Source of the DNA: Hofstenia miamia
Taxonomy: Eukaryota > Xenacoelomorpha > Acoela
Length of the DNA stretch: 64,000 nucleotides
Assembly: GCA_004352715.1 (NCBI GenBank)
Contig: SCFE01000097.1
Location: 91,545-155,544, forward strand
Reading direction: 5' to 3'
Shown: positions 1-10,601 of the stretch, piece after piece
Layout of the letters: each line of letters opens with the position of its first letter
Position numbering within the stretch: the first letter of the stretch is position 1
The notes under the pieces: generated by a model
Seen by the model: the letters and a program-made list of their open reading frames with translations, nothing else
Told to the model about the DNA's origin: nothing
Database searches by the model: none
Translations under genes and position numbers: made by a program

Positions 1-288
1 TCCTTTTCCATTTACAGGTGAAGTTAGTTGTTGGTTCCATGGCCTTTACACCTGATCATCTGAACACTACTATGTATGAGGAAATAATCAATCTCCAGAG
101 ATTTCCAAATTTCTCAATAGGCTTGGAGAGAACTGTTAGAAATTGTGGCTAAACGCTTTGTGCTATTAAAGGCACTCTGAGATTCTTGTAGTTTGAGTTA
201 AAATGCTAATCAGATTTTCATGATAAAATCACAAATTTAAATAATCTTCTTTCAAATCTTAGTAAATATGAAAATATTGATGCAATAC

Positions 289-482
289 CTCTAGAAGTTC
301 TTGATGAGTGAGATGGTCCCTGGGATCTAACTCGAAGATGAGAACATGGTTGACTCCATGTTTTCGCCAACCGTAAGTGTTAATTCCCAAGAGAAATATG
401 AGAAGAATTGCACAAAACATACCACGAAACATATACAGATAAGGTTTCCAGTAAGACTGGTAATGAGAGTAGGCAGTATACC
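289..482 (-). CDS. XPR1: XPR1-like exon 7 (TM2, GINTYGW)
   Basis: Acceptor TATTTAG and donor GAG|GTATTG. Encodes the TM2 region, then [20 protein letters not shown] and [13 protein letters not shown], a strongly conserved XPR1 block. The remaining exons should lie left of the window; nothing XPR1-like was seen in 1-288. Confidence 0.94.
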
Positions 483-3400
483 CTAAATACAACAGCCTAA
501 AGTATACTTTGTGGCATTTTAAGATATACTAAAATTAGACATCATATTTAACTATAAAGAATACAAAATACTTTGAAATACAAAACGCAGTCTATGCTAG
601 TCATAAACTAATTTAAGACGTTAAGATTGCAAAGGATATATATAGTCAGAAGAATATTGCAATTTGCAGGAACGAGGAAAAAACGTTTAAAGAAACACAT
701 TAGAAACGCTGTATAATTTGATTTCAGGAATAATCAGTTGACAATTTGACTGACAGAAGCAGCCGTAGTAATGCTAAATTTTTGGTCGCTGCGGAGAATT
801 ACATTCTCTTGAGAGAAAAAGAGCGGCAAATACTATGTATACAATAAAGCATTAACAGTATTATCTAATACACAACAATTCAGTGATTTCGCCTTCTATG
901 CTAACATTGATGAAAGTAGATGATCGCGTACTAGTAAATACTAGCAACACCAGTATGAAAAAAGCCATATTTACTAACAATTGAAACGTTTAAAGAATCA
1001 TGTGAAAGTCAACAAAGCAAAGCTTACCTGTCACAATTGCGGTGGCGAAAAGAACAACAAACATTCCAGCGAAGAAGCCCATCATGAAGGATGTTCGAGG
1101 TGTTTGCTAAAATCACAAAGTGAGTAATCAACAGTAATTACGATTAGAAATAATTGGCAGCCAAATCAACATTATGCACTACATGGTGAGAAAATTAAGA
1201 AGAACGACATAATTTCCATTTTTATAGACTTGCTATCACATCTACATTAATAAAAGGTATAAAACAAATTTAATTACATTGACCACAATTTGTGTTGAAA
1301 GATTTTCTACTTAACATATTAGCGTAGAGAAAAAGAGCTTTCTATAATAAAATCGACAACACATAAGATCAACTCACAGTGATAACCTAAGTCGATGAAT
1401 ATAGCCGTTTCATGATACAACAGGTGCCCGGAATTTCCTAAACTCAAAAACGTGTCGTCAACTCATTGTACAAAAAATCACTCCTGGTTAATATTCAAAT
1501 ATATTTGCGGATGACGAAATATGTTAATTTGTGCCCGGTTAAAGTTTTGTTGATTATGCATCGCTGTTAGGCGTTATTACAAATAAGGTAAATTTGAAGA
1601 GCAAGCAATGATATCATGTACAAATACAAATGTTTGATGAAACAAGCACCATAATAACTGTTAGAACATGTTTAAAAAACAGTTTTTAAGTAACGCACTG
1701 TATATTTTTGTTGCGAAGGAATTCTTGAAGCTATATTTATGCCGAAAATACAAAGTTCACAACTTAAACCATGCAGTAATGGTCTTATATGACCTGTCAT
1801 AAAAAGAGAACTATCAATAATACTATTAGAAGACATTATCTTTACAAGTGTGAAAATAATAAAAATGATATTAGAAATTGATAAATAGTGAGGATTTATG
1901 ATTGATAAATAACGTATAGTATACAAATGACGTAGTAGCCAGTACATTTAAGTGCACTTTAAAACTCTCTAGTAAACAAAGAAGCATCAATTTTACACGG
2001 TTAAGCAAAACTTTACTATTGAATATCGCTTGTTGTGACATTGCACTTGAGTGAATATTCAAGCAATCTACCTTATCAACCAAAGGAGGAACACGCAGTC
2101 GCTTCATCGCCTTTGTACGATTTCCGTCTTCCAGATCGTTGATGTACAGTTGCTAAATGCAATCAATTAATTATTTTTACCATTACTATAAAGTACAATG
2201 CCAAGGGCAAAAATATCTACAAATTACAAATAATCAATCAAAAATAAATATAGTAATCATTTTAAATTAATTTGGATGTAAATATACATTATCTTATAGT
2301 GATATCAAGGCAAAGCATTTTTTTAGAAATTCATAAAGATCAGAATATTACACTATCGCAATGCTAACACGAAATATTAAGGGTATAATTCAGAATCGAA
2401 AAATTTACAGATTTTAGTAGACACAATATACTAGCGGTATTCTATTTGGCAAGCGTCAGTCTAAATGGCAATATCTCCATTCTATTTGGCACTAACGTCA
2501 TTTTATTGGGTGCTAACCGTATTCCATTTGGTAAGTGTTATTGTATTTGGCAGAGTCAAAAAATAAATTCACAGAATAGGTTTTTACAATTTCATTATAG
2601 TAAATTTTACTAACTAATAAGGTCTTTTTGTAGGGGTGACACCAGCAATAATTGTATATTAATAACTCAAACGTACCCAATTGCTTTTTGACCAAAAATG
2701 ATATCCTTTCAAATATACATGTAGCGTAGGCAATGTACAATTATACATGGTTGCTCTCTTTAGAAAGATATTTACCCTTGTCTAAAAAACATAGATACTG
2801 AGGATGAGTAGGCAAAGAAGAAAACTCGCATTGTAAATGTGAATGAAATCACAGTGCTAGGAAATGCCTAGCACATCATATCGATGTAGCAATTTTTACA
2901 GGATTTACTAAGTCTGGCATTTATTTAATGAATACTAAAATGTACTGTTCATTCATGGCACACGTCCAAAATCACAGATACTCTTGCAGGAAAAGAAATT
3001 GTATTTTAATAGTGGTTTGTGACGTTTTAGGGTTCATATATAGGTTAATTAGTTACTATAAATAACTGTTGTGTCTATCTCTTTTGTGTAAATTTTAAAT
3101 ATATTTTTTTCACTCTGCCAAAAAGAATAATACTGTTGCCAAATAGAATACCGTTAGCGCCAACTAGAATGACGTTAGTGCCAAATAGAATGGGAAATGG
3201 TATAGTCTTACACAAATGAATCAAAATCACAAGCAACCTACTTCTGTCTCATTAATAAGTTGATCGACATGTTTATTTGTGAAAAAGAATGAAGACTCGA
3301 CTTTGTTAGTTCGATATTTAGCACCTCTATCAGTATTCAATATCTAAATATTACAATGAATACTTTAAAACTAGTCAAACGCTTACTTTGTCATGCTTTT

Positions 3401-5644
3401 TTAAGATTTTCCGGAATCCAGTGAAGTTGAGAGACTGATAATTTTGTAAAAGAATGAGGCTAAGATAGAATTCACTAAACGCTAATTTTAGGTCGGAGAC
3501 TTTTCTAGCATGTAACTCCAGAACTTTTTGTTTTGTGTTGTGGATTATAGAAAGTCGTCGCATTCGCAATCCCGAATTAATTCTTTCTTCTGTGGTACGA
3601 GATTTGGCATAACTTAGTTCAGCTTGTAAATTAGAAAACTTTCTTCTAGCTTCAGCCAATTTTTCTAAATCAGTAATTATTTGCAACTTATAGATTATAA
3701 AGAAGAAAAATACGAGAAGAATATAGCGTATTTCGATGTACTACATATTTATATGTTGAGAAACCTATTCTGATGTATTTTGTAAATATGTAAATTTATG
3801 TCAAATTGGATAATTCTGTTGAATATACAGAGAATTACAGGAGAATTTTAAGAAGTAAAAAACGAAGTTGTTATACATCGATACGTTACAATTAAAAAAC
3901 CCAAAGTTTTTCCAAATGTTTGCGTAATGTAAATATGCATATTTATCAGAAAAGTATTTATAGAATTTGAGCCGCAATACGACAGATACCGCATAAAAAA
4001 TCACCTAAGCTAAAAACTGATTGAATAATTTATACAAAAAATTATCCTATAACTTACTGTTACGTTAATAAAAAAGTCTTTATAATGTGAAAATAGACAT
4101 GCAGATAAACTTTCAAGGGTATTAATATGCAACATACCCGAGTAAAACATATTGACTTTGTTTAATTCTTTATCTAATTCTTCAAAAAATGACGTATCGA
4201 AACATTCATAATCCCGACGGCTTGCTAAGTCTTCAATGTCTAAGTGAACAATATTAATAATAATTTCAAAATAATATTTATAGTTAATCTATTCAAGAAG
4301 ATACAAATTTTGCGAAATAAGATAGAGATTTAAATCACATGCCTCTTAACCATGAGGTTACTATAACATGGTTCACTACTTGTTTCCAAGAAGAGCATAC
4401 ATTCACACAACACCATTCTTAAATTTTTGTAAAGTATATTTTGAATGATATGCATAAAATATGATATAACTGAGTGTTACTAATATTAGTTGTGTATATC
4501 GACATATCATTTCTGTACTAAATTGGATTTGTAAAAACAAAACATGAGAAATGGTTAATGATGGCATAGTTGTATGAACAAAAACAATACATTTATAATA
4601 AAAATAGCATTGTAATGGACCAAGAGTTCATCATAAATCCAAATACTTAACACTATTGATTAGCTGCAGAAAAAGAACTCGTATAATGGAACAAATCTAT
4701 AAAAATTAATTTTTAAGAATTGTTTGGTTGCATGTACCATTTCCGTATCAACACCTTTTCCAATTAGGTGTGCTGATGTGTTTCATTATGGTGTTTGGTT
4801 CAGATTTTACAAAAATCGGTTTGGCTGTGTTTTACTAACAAAACATATGCAACAAGAAAAACTACACATTTCAAAGGACTCCTTTTCATAATAAACTTGA
4901 GCAAGATGACGATTTTGGTGCCAAACCATAAATGGTTTAATACGCGCATTTCCCCACGCTGTGCAATCGAGGACTAGAAAAATTTTATGAGATTGGGTCA
5001 CAACCAACTATTACAAGATACTATAACATTAATTACATTCAAAACGACAAAACTATTCAAGGAATTTTCTTAAAGAATCATTTAAAACTCTTATGGTTGC
5101 TTATTTTCAAAAATCAGGGAATTCACTCGAAGATATAAGAGTACAGATGACGAGCAGTTACAACAAAATTGAAAACATTAATAAAATGTACAAAACTGTA
5201 GATGAAGTAAAGCTGGTAAAATTCAATGCAGAAAGTAGTGGAAGGACTAATATGTGTTCAAGGAGATGTAGAAGAGGCAATAGAAATAAAGCAATAAGTA
5301 AACAGGAAGCGAAGTAATCACCACTGGGTGTAAGGATAGAACTGAGAAAGATGAGAAAAGACTAAAAAAGAAGGCCTATCGGAAAAAGATAGAAGCAGAA
5401 ATACAATCCAGGTATAACCAAAAAGAAATACATGAAAAATGTCGAAGGAAAACGGGCAAACCACTCCAAACTACATGTAATAAGTGAGAATAAGCAATAA
5501 TATACGGAAATTTCATATTTAAAACAAACCATCAGGGCATTCCTTTTGAGCTTCATACAGCATCATCTTCAGATCTTCATACCGCACATATTGTTTGCGC
5601 CATTCGGGGGTTATATGAGCATTTAAATGCGCAAGAAACTTCAT
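289..5644 (-). CDS. XPR1: XPR1-like phosphate exporter, N-terminal half (7 exons, 3' end outside window)
   Basis: Seven exons join in phase: 5530-5644, 4138-4239, 3387-3664, 3242-3343, 2072-2152, 1028-1106, 289-482 (951 nt, 317 codons), all with GT...AG borders. The start is the ATG at 5644, giving [19 protein letters not shown], the typical opening of an SPX domain. SPX spans about residues 1-200, with the basic KKHDK cluster at 161-165, then LEDG...[13 protein letters not shown]1 at about 232-252, TM2 at about 267-286 and GINTYGW at 285-291. XPR1 proteins export inorganic phosphate across the plasma membrane, and the SPX domain senses inositol pyrophosphates (family knowledge). Animal XPR1 is about 700 residues, so the EXS-domain half lies beyond position 1. 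No stop or frameshift was seen, so the gene looks functional. Intron 4 carries a foldback repeat. Confidence 0.93.
1028..1106 (-). CDS. XPR1: XPR1-like exon 6 (TM1)
   Basis: Acceptor GATTTTAG and donor ACAG|GTAAGC, 26 codons plus 1 base. Encodes a hydrophobic helix ([19 protein letters not shown]) in the position of XPR1 TM1. Confidence 0.88.
2072..2152 (-). CDS. XPR1: XPR1-like exon 5 (LEDG...RLRVPPL linker)
   Basis: Acceptor CATTTAG and donor AAG|GTAGAT, 27 codons, phase 0. Encodes [19 protein letters not shown], the near-invariant XPR1 linker between SPX and TM1. Confidence 0.93.
2477..3194. repeat. Foldback/MITE-like element with roughly 80-bp inverted arms, in XPR1 intron 4
   Basis: The left arm (2477-2553) and right arm (3115-3194) are imperfect reverse complements. 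Both contain ATTCTATTTGGCACTAACG and end inward with GTATTTGGCAG or its counterpart. Each arm is itself built of about 26-28-bp variants of 'ATTCTATTTGGCA', and one or two more units extend left to about 2438. The 560-bp interior is AT-rich without a recognisable ORF. This is typical of foldback elements or of a MITE with a repetitive TIR. No target-site duplication was confirmed. Confidence 0.7.
3242..3343 (-). CDS. XPR1: XPR1-like exon 4 (end of SPX)
   Basis: Acceptor ATATTTAG and donor GAA|GTAGGT, phase 0 at both ends, 34 codons. Encodes [11 protein letters not shown]... and [10 protein letters not shown], equivalent to the family's 'INQLISETE' helix. It lies 48 bp left of the right arm of the intronic foldback repeat. 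Confidence 0.9.
3387..3664 (-). CDS. XPR1: XPR1-like exon 3 (SPX core, KKHDK motif)
   Basis: Acceptor GATTTAG at 3665-3666, donor AAA|GTAAGC at 3386. Encodes KLAEARRKF..., then [19 protein letters not shown] and [11 protein letters not shown]. The last run is the basic surface that binds inositol (pyro)phosphate in SPX proteins. The open frame extends upstream to 3686, but that part is intronic. Confidence 0.94.
4138..4239 (-). CDS. XPR1: XPR1-like exon 2 (SPX)
   Basis: Too short for a simple ORF scan. Acceptor CACTTAG and donor TCGG|GTATGT. It encodes [18 protein letters not shown], matching the SPX 'FF..L..EL.K.N.FY' pattern, and joins exon 3 to give [11 protein letters not shown]. Confidence 0.9.
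5093..5490 (+). pseudogene. A-rich decayed coding-like remnant in front of XPR1, overlapping exon-1 side of intron 1
   Basis: The plus strand is A/G-rich and lysine/glutamate-coding in pieces (74-codon open stretch 5093-5317, then a broken [13 protein letters not shown]-type stretch to about 5490). The base composition resembles retroelement coding sequence and the broken element at 10602-13253. No domain is recognised and it may be chance. It lies within XPR1 intron 1, just inside exon 1 and antisense to the gene. Confidence 0.22.
5530..5644 (-). CDS. XPR1: XPR1-like exon 1 (start codon, SPX helix 1)
   Basis: Encodes residues 1-38 plus one base of codon 39. The donor is GATG|GTTTGT. It contains [17 protein letters not shown], the first SPX helix pair with the Tyr/Lys positions that contact inositol phosphates in this family. 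The open frame runs on into the intron, but phase and homology place the donor at 5529. Confidence 0.9.
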
Positions 5645-7382
5645 GTTTGGTCAAATTATGATAGCCGCAAAATTACTTCATTTCTGAAAAATGATAAAAA
5701 TCTTTTAGTGCTTCAATGAAATTTGATAATAAATAGAAATGAATTCATGTACTTCTACACACTACTCTCATTATTCACTAACATCATTATTACACGGTTA
5801 GATTAATATAAAGCATATACAATTGGCCAAATATTTATATAAGGTTCGGTGTAACAATGCAATATAGGAGATTGATCTTCAATTATACACAAAATAACAA
5901 AATTCGATTACACTTAACATTGTAAATACTCTGTTAATAATTACTATTATACTGATAAAAGCATATAATACATTCAATTTCCATAAAGCAAGAATATAAA
6001 ATTTACAAAAAGAATAAGCTACCATAATGATATTTGTCCAACATTAGAGTCAAATTCTAGGATTTTCACAGAAACAGCGCTGATCAAGCCAGATTCGAAT
6101 TCAAAGACATTTTCATATTGAAAAAAAACATTGTTTTGTATAGTATATCAATAATCGTTGCTTAAGGCATTATTTATGATGCAATCATTTCGTAAATATA
6201 GAGACGATATAATGTATGATCCGGATAAAAACCATTCAAAGTGCTGGAATAGAACATAAACCGAAACAATTCATTCCTACGAAAATTATGATGATTTAAC
6301 AGGTCGAGTTGATAACCAAACACGCAATGAACAGTATGAATAATTCAGATTTTCTATTTGGTATCTGAGATCCAAGATTCAGATTCTGCGAAATCACACC
6401 TTGATCATAAATCTAACAAAAAATGAAGGCACAAAGCGCATGTTCCCTATCGGAAGGCAAAATAGAAATCTAGTAAACATTTGAAAATTAGAAATTATTA
6501 TTGGACTCTCTCAACATTCAAAATTAATTTGAAGGACGTCTTGGTAGATACTATGGATGGCTCGTTATATATAAAAAAGTGCATAAAGACTACAAAGGCA
6601 GTATTTTGCTTTCAGTATTTACTGAACAGGTCTCGCTCATAATCTACATTGCTTCGATCATAACATCAAGGTATTCATTTACAAAGCAAGAAAGTATTTA
6701 GAAAAGCCAGGTGTCAACGAGCTGAATAAAGACATCGTTAATAAATGAGGATTTGGTAGATACACATGACCACAGTGCAAAAAACTTTCGAATTTCAGAT
6801 GATTTTAGCTTCAAATATCTGAGTGAATCGCTTGGAAATTTTAATATAGGAACTTTTCATTACATAAACTTCACCCAATTACAGTAAAAATGTATTTAAG
6901 TAACTTTAAATATATCATTGGAAGTTGCCTGGCTGTGATACCAAAGCATTGAGTACGAGTTACTAAACCTCTCTACTTGAAGTTATGAGCAATAATTCAA
7001 TTAGACACATGAAATAATAAGAAACTTTGAGTCAATGCCTGTTACCATTAACTCTCCCTGTAAATTATGCAAGTTAAACGTCTTTATTCCGAATTAGAAA
7101 ACGATTTTGCTTACTAAAGTTTGACATCAACAATGTTGTGTATCTTACTGGACATTTAAGATTATTGCGATTATCTCTTGTAAAGAAATCGAATATATTT
7201 AATTTGAAAGCAATTGCCATTTGTTGGAGTATTCTGATAATTAAATGAAATTATTGATATCAATGTCTTTAAAGAACTGTTAGAAAACGCTACAAGCATC
7301 TATTAAATAAGGTAAATACAATGTCTAAATATTGGATACCTCGATATAAATCAATCCTCCGATACAAAATTGCTTTAAGCTC
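5645..7382. other. Upstream flank of the XPR1-like gene, no gene seen
   Basis: AT-rich sequence with no supported ORF, RNA gene or repeat. The XPR1 promoter and 5' UTR should be here, but no TATA box or initiator could be singled out. Confidence 0.5.
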
Positions 7383-7599
7383 TTGATAGATCCGAACTAC
7401 ATTCAAAAACCGACGATAAAATTTCCTAAAATTTTAATGAATATTCACTGGCAACATTTCATCTGTAGATCATGGCGGCGGCGCCTTGAATTTAATATAA
7501 AAAATGTAGATATTTCACTCGATAACCGCTCTCGAAGTAGAGGTTCTGACCATTTGTCTGGTGAACTTAGTTTCTCAGTTCTTGTATTAAAATTTTCCA

Positions 7600-8060
7600 A
7601 AATTATGTCATGCATCTTCTTCTTGATTGGAAGAGATCCCTTGTTACGCTTAGGTTCAAGTCTGGCAATAAATCTGATATTAAATGCTTGCTCCATGTCA
7701 GTAAACTGTCCCGTCTATTTTTTTGATTACTGAACGCATACCAGGTAATCAGTTTGCATTCATAAGGAAGCGATAATTTTGATTTTGATAAATGCTTAGA
7801 TAAGATTCTCACGAAGTACATCTACGCAAATTATGTCATGCATCTTCTTCTTGATTGGAAGAGATCCCTTGTTACGCTTAGGTTCAAGTCTGGCAATAAA
7901 TCTGATATTAAATGCTTGCTCCATGTCAGTAAACTGTCCCGTCTATTTTTTTGATTACTGAACGCATACCAGGTAATCAGTTTGCATTCATAAGGAAGCG
8001 ATAATTTTGATTTTGATAAATGCTTAGATAAGATTCTCACGAAGTACATCTACGCAAATT
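7600..8060. repeat. Tandem duplication, 228-bp unit, two copies
   Basis: 7600-7827 and 7828-8055 read as identical, and a third copy starts (AAATT at 8056) then diverges. Each unit contains the same 72-codon minus-strand open frame (..LLTWSKHLISDLLPDLNLSV..), which may be 3' sequence of the minus-strand LINE that follows. Identity suggests either a recent duplication or an assembly effect. Confidence 0.85.
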
Positions 8061-8427
8061 TCAAGTTTTGGGATTAAAGGAAATATCCTGCGGGTATTGC
8101 AATCGCAGTTCACTGACAATGCTCTAATTGCTCGCAATGACAATACAATTTCTCTTTCATTTCCAAGTGGAGTTATGCAGTGTTATAAAATAGGATCTCC
8201 GCTGTTCATATAATTTGTAACGATTTAAATCATAATGCTTAAGGATGCTAATCAGCTAGACATAGTAATTGATTTTCCTGAACACTTGTGAAAGAGGACA
8301 GAATCTCCAGTTTACAGGCTCGCCTCTGTAAAGAACCAATAAGCTGGAGTGTACAGTTAGGTTTATCGCCTCAAACAGAAAGAACGTAAGTGAGCCTACT
8401 AATCACTAAGCTGTTATACATCAGTTC

Positions 8428-9550
8428 TTATTCGTAAGGAGAAAAATTCATTTGTTGAAGACGATAAATCTGATACAGAACAATAAAAGCACACTTGACA
8501 GATTTGTGAATGTGGCTGCGGAAAGAAAACTGCCCGTCAAAGGTAAAACCGAGGACTTTCAGGAGCGAAACATGTTGAATATTAAGAATCTCAGTGGGCA
8601 TAATGTTTGCCTTGAACAGAATAATAAGCTCTTTACATTTGGCACTATGGACATGCAGGTTCCGATTATTGAAATAATCAATATAGCCAATGATAATATT
8701 AAGTGAACAGTCATCTGAGGACACTTTTCCTTGAATGCACACATTGCTGTCATCGAAAGCAGACAGAGTATGATTAAGGAAACCGTTAAAACAACGACGT
8801 CGTTCGTACCAGCATTGAACATAAAAGGACCACTAACAGTGCCCTGTGGCACACCTTGATTGGTACTAAGGAACGGAGAAGTAACATCATTGAACACAGT
8901 ACAAATAGTTCTTTCAGCCAGGAAGCTGCGGAAAAGATTAATGACATAGGGGTTGACACCAGGCATTCTGCTCAGAGCATTCATAATGGAAACATGAGAA
9001 ATCGTATCAAACGCCTTCGACATGTCCATAGCAAAATGCGAACGTAATCATAACATTCTTTATGAAAGTTGGTGACATCATTCTGCAACTTGACCAATGC
9101 ATGTTCAGTAGAACAAGAACTACGTAAGCCAATTGGCATGAATTAATCCATTTGTTATGCGCGTTGCTAATGAAATTATTGTTGAGATGGGCTCAAAACC
9201 ACGGGAAAGAATAGGATTGCCTGACAGCGGCTTATAGTCTTTCTTGTCAGCAGGTCGCGGGACTTTCGCAATAGGATGAATGACCGACTTCTTGAAGTGA
9301 GCAGGGAAGTAACAATGTGATAAAAACAAATTGAAAACATGAGTAATACTTCCCTCAGATTGTGAGAGTTATTACAAATGAGCCAGTAAGGAATACCATC
9401 AAGGTGCGTTTTACATCTTTGAGAGCATTGTAAACCTGCATGCACGAAATAGAGGGATGCCAATGGCCAGAAGTGTTGGACCACAGCGGGAGTTGGTAAT
9501 CATTGGTAGTATAGACACTATCATAATAATGATTAAGATCATAGGAGTTA
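8428..9550 (-). pseudogene. LINE (CR1/L2/Jockey-like) reverse transcriptase, frameshifted
   Basis: Minus-strand fragments in successive frames, read from 9550 downward, follow the order of a non-LTR reverse transcriptase: linker and finger region (VYNALKDVK..., DGIPYWL), FPAHFKKSVIHPIAKVPR...DYKPLS, motif A DMSKAFDTI, motif B NQGVPQGTVSGP, motif C as AFDDS (YADD position, degenerate), then LHVHSAKCKELIILF and LLKVLGFTFD...SFRSHI. At least three frame changes are needed, so the copy is dead. The 5' part is cut by a 1000-N gap and resumes at 14284. Clade assignment is tentative, based on motif spacing only. Confidence 0.85.
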
Positions 9551-10550
9551 NNNNNNNNNNNNNNNNNNNNNNNNNNNNNNNNNNNNNNNNNNNNNNNNNN
9601 NNNNNNNNNNNNNNNNNNNNNNNNNNNNNNNNNNNNNNNNNNNNNNNNNNNNNNNNNNNNNNNNNNNNNNNNNNNNNNNNNNNNNNNNNNNNNNNNNNNN
9701 NNNNNNNNNNNNNNNNNNNNNNNNNNNNNNNNNNNNNNNNNNNNNNNNNNNNNNNNNNNNNNNNNNNNNNNNNNNNNNNNNNNNNNNNNNNNNNNNNNNN
9801 NNNNNNNNNNNNNNNNNNNNNNNNNNNNNNNNNNNNNNNNNNNNNNNNNNNNNNNNNNNNNNNNNNNNNNNNNNNNNNNNNNNNNNNNNNNNNNNNNNNN
9901 NNNNNNNNNNNNNNNNNNNNNNNNNNNNNNNNNNNNNNNNNNNNNNNNNNNNNNNNNNNNNNNNNNNNNNNNNNNNNNNNNNNNNNNNNNNNNNNNNNNN
10001 NNNNNNNNNNNNNNNNNNNNNNNNNNNNNNNNNNNNNNNNNNNNNNNNNNNNNNNNNNNNNNNNNNNNNNNNNNNNNNNNNNNNNNNNNNNNNNNNNNNN
10101 NNNNNNNNNNNNNNNNNNNNNNNNNNNNNNNNNNNNNNNNNNNNNNNNNNNNNNNNNNNNNNNNNNNNNNNNNNNNNNNNNNNNNNNNNNNNNNNNNNNN
10201 NNNNNNNNNNNNNNNNNNNNNNNNNNNNNNNNNNNNNNNNNNNNNNNNNNNNNNNNNNNNNNNNNNNNNNNNNNNNNNNNNNNNNNNNNNNNNNNNNNNN
10301 NNNNNNNNNNNNNNNNNNNNNNNNNNNNNNNNNNNNNNNNNNNNNNNNNNNNNNNNNNNNNNNNNNNNNNNNNNNNNNNNNNNNNNNNNNNNNNNNNNNN
10401 NNNNNNNNNNNNNNNNNNNNNNNNNNNNNNNNNNNNNNNNNNNNNNNNNNNNNNNNNNNNNNNNNNNNNNNNNNNNNNNNNNNNNNNNNNNNNNNNNNNN
10501 NNNNNNNNNNNNNNNNNNNNNNNNNNNNNNNNNNNNNNNNNNNNNNNNNN
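9551..10550. other. Assembly gap, 1000 N
   Basis: Exactly 1000 N, probably a default gap of unknown true size. The last 96 bases before it (9455-9550) recur at 14284-14379, so the sequence placed between the two may not belong here. Confidence 0.95.
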
Positions 10551-10566
10551 GCTTGCAGCTTAGTTG

Positions 10567-10584
10567 CTTTTGGATGATGCTACA
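10567..10584 (+). repeat. Left inverted terminal repeat (18 bp)
   Basis: CTTTTGGATGATGCTACA, an exact reverse complement of 13288-13305. It is 17 bp from the ATG at 10602. The outer boundary is uncertain because the N gap ends at 10550. Confidence 0.85.
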
Positions 10585-10601
10585 ATAAAGCCCAAGCGAT
10601 A

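Noticed and set aside
8452-9047. Plus-strand frames of 84 and 63 codons
   Set aside because: Shadows of the minus-strand LINE reverse transcriptase.
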